Shown: positions 61,201 to 64,000 of the stretch, piece by piece
Position numbering within the stretch: position 1 is the stretch's first letter
Layout: every line of letters starts with the position of its first letter
Assembly (NCBI RefSeq): GCF_030814835.1
Contig: NZ_JAUSVS010000002.1
Location: 62,001-126,000, forward strand
Length of the DNA: 64,000 nt
Direction of reading: 5' to 3'
Source of the DNA: Caulobacter ginsengisoli
GTDB taxonomy: Bacteria; Pseudomonadota; Alphaproteobacteria; Caulobacterales; Caulobacteraceae
The notes under the pieces: model-generated
The model's input: the letters and a program-made list of their open reading frames with translations, nothing else
Told to the model about the DNA's origin: nothing
Database searches by the model: none
Made by a program: the position numbers and the translations under genes

Positions 61201-63946
61201 CGGGTTCGGCGGCGATGACGTCATCGATGGCGGCGGCGGGTTCGACATGCTGGACTTCAGCACGGTGCTGAGGTTCGGCGTTGTGGTCGACCTCAGCAAG
61301 ACCGGACCGCAAAACACCTTCTTCGGGATGGACACCTTTACCGGCATCGAAGGCGTGCGTGGCGGCCAGGAGGGCGACACCCTGATCGGCGACGGCGGGG
61401 ATAACCTGCTGGAAGGCCTGGGCGGATCGGACCAGCTGAAGGGCGGCGACGGCGCCGACCGACTCGTCGGCGGCAACGACAACGACCAGCTTACCGGCGG
61501 GGCCGGCGCCGATGTCTTCGTCTTCAGCCAGGGCTGGGGCGACGACCTGATCTACGACTTCACCGTCGGCGTCGACAGGCTGGATGTCTCCGCGTTCGGA
61601 ACCTACACCTCGATCGCCCAGACCATGTACGGCGCCCGGGTGACGTTCGCCGACGGCAGCTCGGTCACGCTCGGGGGCGTCCAGGCCAGCAGCCTGACGG
61701 CCGCCAGCTTCATCACCGGGCCGACGCCGCCGGCCAGCCCGCCGCCGCCGCCTGTGAGCCCGCCGCCGGCCTCACCCCCGCCGCCTCCCCCGCCGCTGCT
61801 GCCGCCCAGCCCGCCGCCGCCGCCTGCTCCGCCGCCCAGCCCGCCGCCGGCGCCGCCTCCGAGCCCGCCGCCTCCGCCGCCGCCCAGTCCTCCGCCGAGC
61901 CCGCCGCCGGTCTCGCCGCCGCCCAGTCCGCCGCCGGTGTCTCCGCCGCCTTCGCCCTATGACCACACCCTGGTCGGCACCGTGGCCGGCAACACCCTGA
62001 ACGGTGACGGCGGCAGGGACCTAATCCAGGGCCTGGCCGGCAACGACACCCTCAACGGCCTGGGCGGCAATGACCGCCTCGAAGGCGGGGACGGCTCCGA
62101 CAAGCTGCTCGGCGGCGATGGCGATGACGTCATCGTCGGCGGAGCCGGCACCGACACCCTGACCGGCGGCGCCGGGATCGACACCTTCGTCATTGGACTG
62201 GTCGATGGCGCCAACACCATCACCGACTTCACGGTCGGCCAGGACCTGATCGACGTGTCGGCCTTCGGCGGCTACGTCTCGGTCACGGCGCTGGCCGGCG
62301 GGGCCAAGGTGATGCTGTCCGACGGCTCCTATGTCACCCTGACCGGCGTCACCGCCGCCGGCCTGACCGGCGCCAGCTTCATCACCGGCGCCAGCCCGCC
62401 GCCCGCGCCGCCGCCGTCGCCGCCACCCGCGCCTCCGCCGTCGCCACCGCCGGCTCCGCCCCCGAGTCCGCCGCCGTCGCCACCACCGGCTCCCCCGCCG
62501 AGCCCGCCACCGCCGCCGTCTCCTCCACCTGCGCCGCCGCCGCCGCCGAGTCCGCCTCCGGTCTCGCCGCCGCCCGCGCCGCCGCCGAGCCCGCCGCCGC
62601 CTCCAACCTGGGATCACACCCTGGTCGGCACCACGGCCGGCAACACCCTGACCGGCGATGGCGGCAGGGACCTGATCCAGGGCCTGGCCGGCAACGACAC
62701 CCTCAATGGCCTGGGCGGCAACGACCGGCTGGAAGGCGGGGTCGGGTCCGACAAGCTGCTGGGCGGGGACGGCGATGACGTCCTGGTCGGCGGAGCCGGC
62801 ACTGACACCCTGACCGGCGGCGCGGGCGCCGATGTCTTCGTCGTCGGCTTGGCCGACGGGGCCAACACGGTCACCGACTTCGCGGTCGGTCAAGACAAGC
62901 TGGATGTGTCCGCTTTCGGCGGCTACGCCTCGATCGTACAGCAGGTCGCCGGCGCCAAGGTGCTGATGGCCGACGGCGGCTATGTGCTGCTGAGCGGCGT
63001 CACCGCGTCCAGCCTGACAGCGGCCAGCTTCATCACCGGCGCCAGTCCGCCGCCGGCGCCGCCGCCCAGTCCTCCGCCGGCGCCGCCTCCTTCGCCGCCG
63101 CCGGTGAGTCCGCCGCCTGCGCCGCCACCCAGTCCTCCGCCGGCTCCGCCACCTTCGCCGCCGCCGGTGAGTCCGCCGCCCGCGCCGCCGCCCAGCCCTC
63201 CGCCGAGCCCGCCGCCGTCACCCCCTCCGGCGCCGCCGCCGTCACCTCCGCCGAGCCCGCCTCCGCCTCCGCCGCCGAGCCCGCCGCCGTCTCCGCCCCC
63301 GCCGTCGGCGACCTGGGATCACACCCTCGTGGGCACGGCGGCCGGCAACACCCTGACCGGCGACGCCGGCCGGGACCTGATCCAGGGCCTGGACGGCAAC
63401 GACACGCTCAATGGCCTGGGCGGCAACGACCGGCTGGAAGGCGGGGTCGGGTCCGACAAGCTGCTGGGCGGGGAAGGCGATGACGTCCTGGTCGGCGGGG
63501 TCGGCACCGACACCATGACCGGTGGGGCCGGGCACGACATCTTCGTGTTCAGCGCCGGCGACGGGGCCAACACCATCACCGACTTCGTGGTCGGCGAGGA
63601 CAGGCTCGATGTCTCGGCCTTCGGGGGCTACGCCTCGATCGCCGCCACCGCCGGCGGGGCCAAGGTGATGCTGTCCGACGGCAGCTACGTGACCCTGGCC
63701 GGGGTCACCGCCCTCAGCCTGACCGCCGCCAGCTTCATCACCAGCCCGCCCGCCGCGCCGGTCTCCGCCTCGCTGCCCCTGGCCCAGCCCAAGAGCGTGG
63801 CGACGGCGGCGAGCGGCCAGGCCGAGGAGACGCTGGAGGCGCCGCAGAAACTGGCTCACGCCTGGGCCAGCCACGCGGACTGGGTCGGTCTGGAGAGCGG
63901 TCTGCTGGACGCGGTCTCCCATCACGGAGACTGGATCATCGGCTAA
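58211..63946 (+). CDS. Giant modular RTX protein with proline-rich linkers (1911 aa)
   Basis: GTG start. Residues 1-~55 are low-complexity, with PPPPPSPPPV near 50. Residues ~64-860 hold three modules of ~265 residues, each with RTX nonapeptides and then a segment ending SLLQIDxxxxxxWTTLxxFEN ... DGALPPGATFxGTAGxD. Residues ~860-1170 are RTX repeats with VTVNLALAGPQATGQGND units. After linkers at ~1173-1250, ~1395-1467 and ~1611-1702 made of PPPSPPPAPPP, three ~143-residue modules follow (1251-, 1468-, 1703-), each beginning DHTLVGT.AGNTL and ending SLTAASFITG. The last ~65 residues are Ala/Ser/His-rich and end DWIIG. Presumably secreted by type I export and surface-located; no enzyme domain is seen. 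Confidence 0.88.
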   Translation: MTFKDAGPVGLGGLAPDSDLSIQSPSAEPALRAGRSALPVDGGKAAAAPPPPPSPPPVTLTGSDNGEMLHGGAGADVIDARGGNDTVYGHEGDDYILGGDGDDTLNGQSGSDVLVGGIGSDSLQDSEGGNESLFGGEGDDYLGVTRAVAGQGDVSTVLVDGGAGADNIRVSEEWVGRVINGSIWGGSGDDVIDFFGAQGHLVIDAGSGDDRLDFTAFHDTDITLGDGRDTLRWLNLGGTSIAGALQVRDFLVGNLGDVLDFGDNLFSLFTGWNGNNPFGTGHLRLLQSGAATLLQIDANGGADSWTTLVRFENTTASLFTAANFHGLSPDGALPPGATFVGTAGADNLTGTDGIDLMQGLGGDDTLFGRAGGDRLEGGDGNDNLYGQGGDNQLFGGTGADNLSGQIGDELHGQDGDDTIGVVGYAALGGEARLYGEGGADTLNVSFVPGATGHVIADGGDGNDLFQLNGEGVARLIGGAGDDTFSLREVGAGVTLTLGAGVDTVSLYYSQLPGFQLTITDFQTGAGGDRLNMLDYVTPHFVNWDRSTNPFAAHFLRMIADGTSSLLQIDGDRSGHWTTLATFQNTAPLAFTAENLGGYASDGSVPAGVTFTGTAARDEVNTGPGPDVINGLGGNDWLISWGGDDIVNGGDGDDILFTYYGSDIVHGGTGSDAVGDDNGLADQFYGDDGDDWVHAMRSWSYDAGSNLILDGGAGDDRVEYSGYNNDTVHLYGGTGKDAIRIVSAHGFVDAGEGDDLVFTDPAGVIDLTLGAGADRLILMDGFHGYPLGLITVHDFTAGDILDVTQFVQGRVYTPSPFGENFLRLGQAGGDTLLQFNEDGQGEDWTTLVRFENLATTALTNANIVTYPLGGFWLVGGAGNETLAATATFGKVDGGAGNDVITGTATANELAGGAGDDTISGGDGADRLFGGLGNDSLDGGLGFDWLDYAGASSDVTVNLALAGPQATGQGNDTLSGFEAVRGSDFADHLTGGAANESFDGFGGDDVIDGGGGFDMLDFSTVLRFGVVVDLSKTGPQNTFFGMDTFTGIEGVRGGQEGDTLIGDGGDNLLEGLGGSDQLKGGDGADRLVGGNDNDQLTGGAGADVFVFSQGWGDDLIYDFTVGVDRLDVSAFGTYTSIAQTMYGARVTFADGSSVTLGGVQASSLTAASFITGPTPPASPPPPPVSPPPASPPPPPPPLLPPSPPPPPAPPPSPPPAPPPSPPPPPPPSPPPSPPPVSPPPSPPPVSPPPSPYDHTLVGTVAGNTLNGDGGRDLIQGLAGNDTLNGLGGNDRLEGGDGSDKLLGGDGDDVIVGGAGTDTLTGGAGIDTFVIGLVDGANTITDFTVGQDLIDVSAFGGYVSVTALAGGAKVMLSDGSYVTLTGVTAAGLTGASFITGASPPPAPPPSPPPAPPPSPPPAPPPSPPPSPPPAPPPSPPPPPSPPPAPPPPPSPPPVSPPPAPPPSPPPPPTWDHTLVGTTAGNTLTGDGGRDLIQGLAGNDTLNGLGGNDRLEGGVGSDKLLGGDGDDVLVGGAGTDTLTGGAGADVFVVGLADGANTVTDFAVGQDKLDVSAFGGYASIVQQVAGAKVLMADGGYVLLSGVTASSLTAASFITGASPPPAPPPSPPPAPPPSPPPVSPPPAPPPSPPPAPPPSPPPVSPPPAPPPSPPPSPPPSPPPAPPPSPPPSPPPPPPPSPPPSPPPPSATWDHTLVGTAAGNTLTGDAGRDLIQGLDGNDTLNGLGGNDRLEGGVGSDKLLGGEGDDVLVGGVGTDTMTGGAGHDIFVFSAGDGANTITDFVVGEDRLDVSAFGGYASIAATAGGAKVMLSDGSYVTLAGVTALSLTAASFITSPPAAPVSASLPLAQPKSVATAASGQAEETLEAPQKLAHAWASHADWVGLESGLLDAVSHHGDWIIG
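61728..61960 (+). repeat. Proline-rich linker 1 of giant RTX protein
   Basis: About 78 residues built almost only of Pro with Ser, Ala and Val (PPPSPPPAPPP, PPPVSPPP), coded by CCG/CCC triplets. It separates the divergent fourth RTX module from module A. Confidence 0.8.
61961..62390 (+). repeat. RTX module A (143 aa), first of three near-identical copies
   Basis: Begins DHTLVGTVAGNTLNGDGGRD and continues with LIQGLAGNDTLNGLGGNDRL, then LLGGDGDDVIVGG, an NTITDFTVGQDLIDVSAFGG step and SDGSYVTLTGVTAAGLT, ending in SFITG. Confidence 0.8.
62391..62611 (+). repeat. Proline-rich linker 2 of giant RTX protein
   Basis: About 73 residues of Pro, Ala, Ser and Val in PPPSPPPAPPP periods; also more GCG/GCC alanine-containing triplets than linker 1. 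Confidence 0.8.
62612..63040 (+). repeat. RTX module B (143 aa), second copy
   Basis: Same order of segments as module A; differences include VLVGG for VIVGG and VVGLADGANTVTDFAVGQDKLDVS. Confidence 0.8.
63041..63316 (+). repeat. Proline-rich linker 3 of giant RTX protein
   Basis: The longest, about 92 residues. It contains internal duplications of PPPSPPPVSPPPAPPP at DNA level (63050-63190). Confidence 0.8.
63317..63740 (+). repeat. RTX module C (143 aa), third copy
   Basis: Same segments as A and B, with LDGNDTLNGLGGNDRLEGG and NTITDFVVGEDRLDVSAFGG, and SDGSYVTLAGVTALSLTAAS. Confidence 0.8.
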
Positions 63947-63961
63947 TCGGGGGGGTGGGAT

Positions 63962-63994
63962 CGCGACATCGCCGCGCCTTGCGGCGAGGTCGCG
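63962..63994. terminator. Strong hairpin downstream of giant RTX gene
   Basis: CGCGAC-A-TCGCCGC, loop GCCTT, GCGGCGA-G-GTCGCG: 13 base pairs with one internal mismatch, 15 bases after the stop codon. No T-run is visible before the window ends at 64000, so it may be a terminator stem, an mRNA-stabilising hairpin or an intergenic repeat. Confidence 0.4.
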
Positions 63995-64000
63995 AAGCTC

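Noticed and set aside
58028..61312. Upstream extension of the SDR frame to 1352 residues
   Set aside because: The extension is antisense to the giant RTX gene and has the same low-complexity shadow composition; the SDR domain begins at the ATG at 58027 next to its glycine motif.

Overview
The window is high-GC, densely coded DNA, and its gene content fits an aerobic alphaproteobacterium of the Caulobacterales (Caulobacter or Phenylobacterium type). This rests on the many acyl-CoA dehydrogenase, PhyH/TauD dioxygenase and TetR genes, the alphaproteobacterial RTX repeat style, and a GC-rich palindromic intergenic repeat of a kind I associate with this order. The genus is inference. I see no tRNA, rRNA, CRISPR, complete insertion sequence or integrase.

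Layout. (1) 1-17.5 kb is a block of giant repetitive RTX proteins predicted to leave by type I secretion: the end of one gene, three paralogues that each join seven FG-GAP repeats (integrin-alpha-like propeller) to RTX calcium-binding repeats, and a 1602-residue RTX protein on the other strand. A small lipoprotein-sized secreted protein, a PhyH dioxygenase and a divergent TetR regulator sit among them. No type I transporter gene is in the window. (2) 17.7-22.4 kb is a tightly packed five-gene operon (MDR reductase, crotonase, GNAT, two acyl-CoA dehydrogenase-like flavoproteins) for an unknown acyl-CoA or aromatic substrate. (3) 22.4-29.5 kb holds a glycine-zipper envelope protein, an adenine/adenosine deaminase, a 73-residue protein with its terminator, the three-gene URC uracil-catabolism operon (URC1, URC4, upp), and two tail-collar (MdpB-like) proteins. 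(4) 29.7-33.5 kb has an acyl-CoA dehydrogenase, then an L,D-transpeptidase and MepK-like endopeptidase pair that would make and cut 3-3 peptidoglycan cross-links. (5) 33.7-39.7 kb is a 2-oxoacid:ferredoxin oxidoreductase operon (GltD-like flavoprotein with ferredoxin domain, alpha, beta) ending in an organophosphate-antiporter-type MFS protein. (6) 39.8-47.4 kb is a mixed region: a Baeyer-Villiger-type monooxygenase, small enzymes, a CPBP protease, an exported methyltransferase, an Imm11-like protein and a DUF2306 membrane protein. (7) 47.4-54.7 kb is a deoxynucleoside catabolism operon headed by an AraC regulator: deoA, deoB, deoC and an ALDH16-type aldehyde dehydrogenase, with a long palindromic element between deoB and deoC. 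(8) 54.8-58.0 kb has a chimeric hydrolase, a Crp/Fnr regulator and an SDR-TauD pair. (9) 58.2-63.9 kb is a 1911-residue RTX protein whose C-terminal half has three near-identical modules separated by long proline-rich linkers.

The genes group into three themes. The first is nucleobase and nucleoside breakdown: adenine deamination, uracil to UMP and ring opening, and deoxyribose to acetaldehyde and acetate. The second is acyl-CoA and oxygenase chemistry with a ferredoxin-linked 2-oxoacid oxidoreductase. The third is a large investment in calcium-dependent secreted surface proteins. The most unusual items are the FG-GAP/RTX family with a conserved upstream element, the proline-linked RTX protein, the bacterial URC operon, the hairpin leader before the ferredoxin oxidoreductase genes, and the AraC-headed deo operon.
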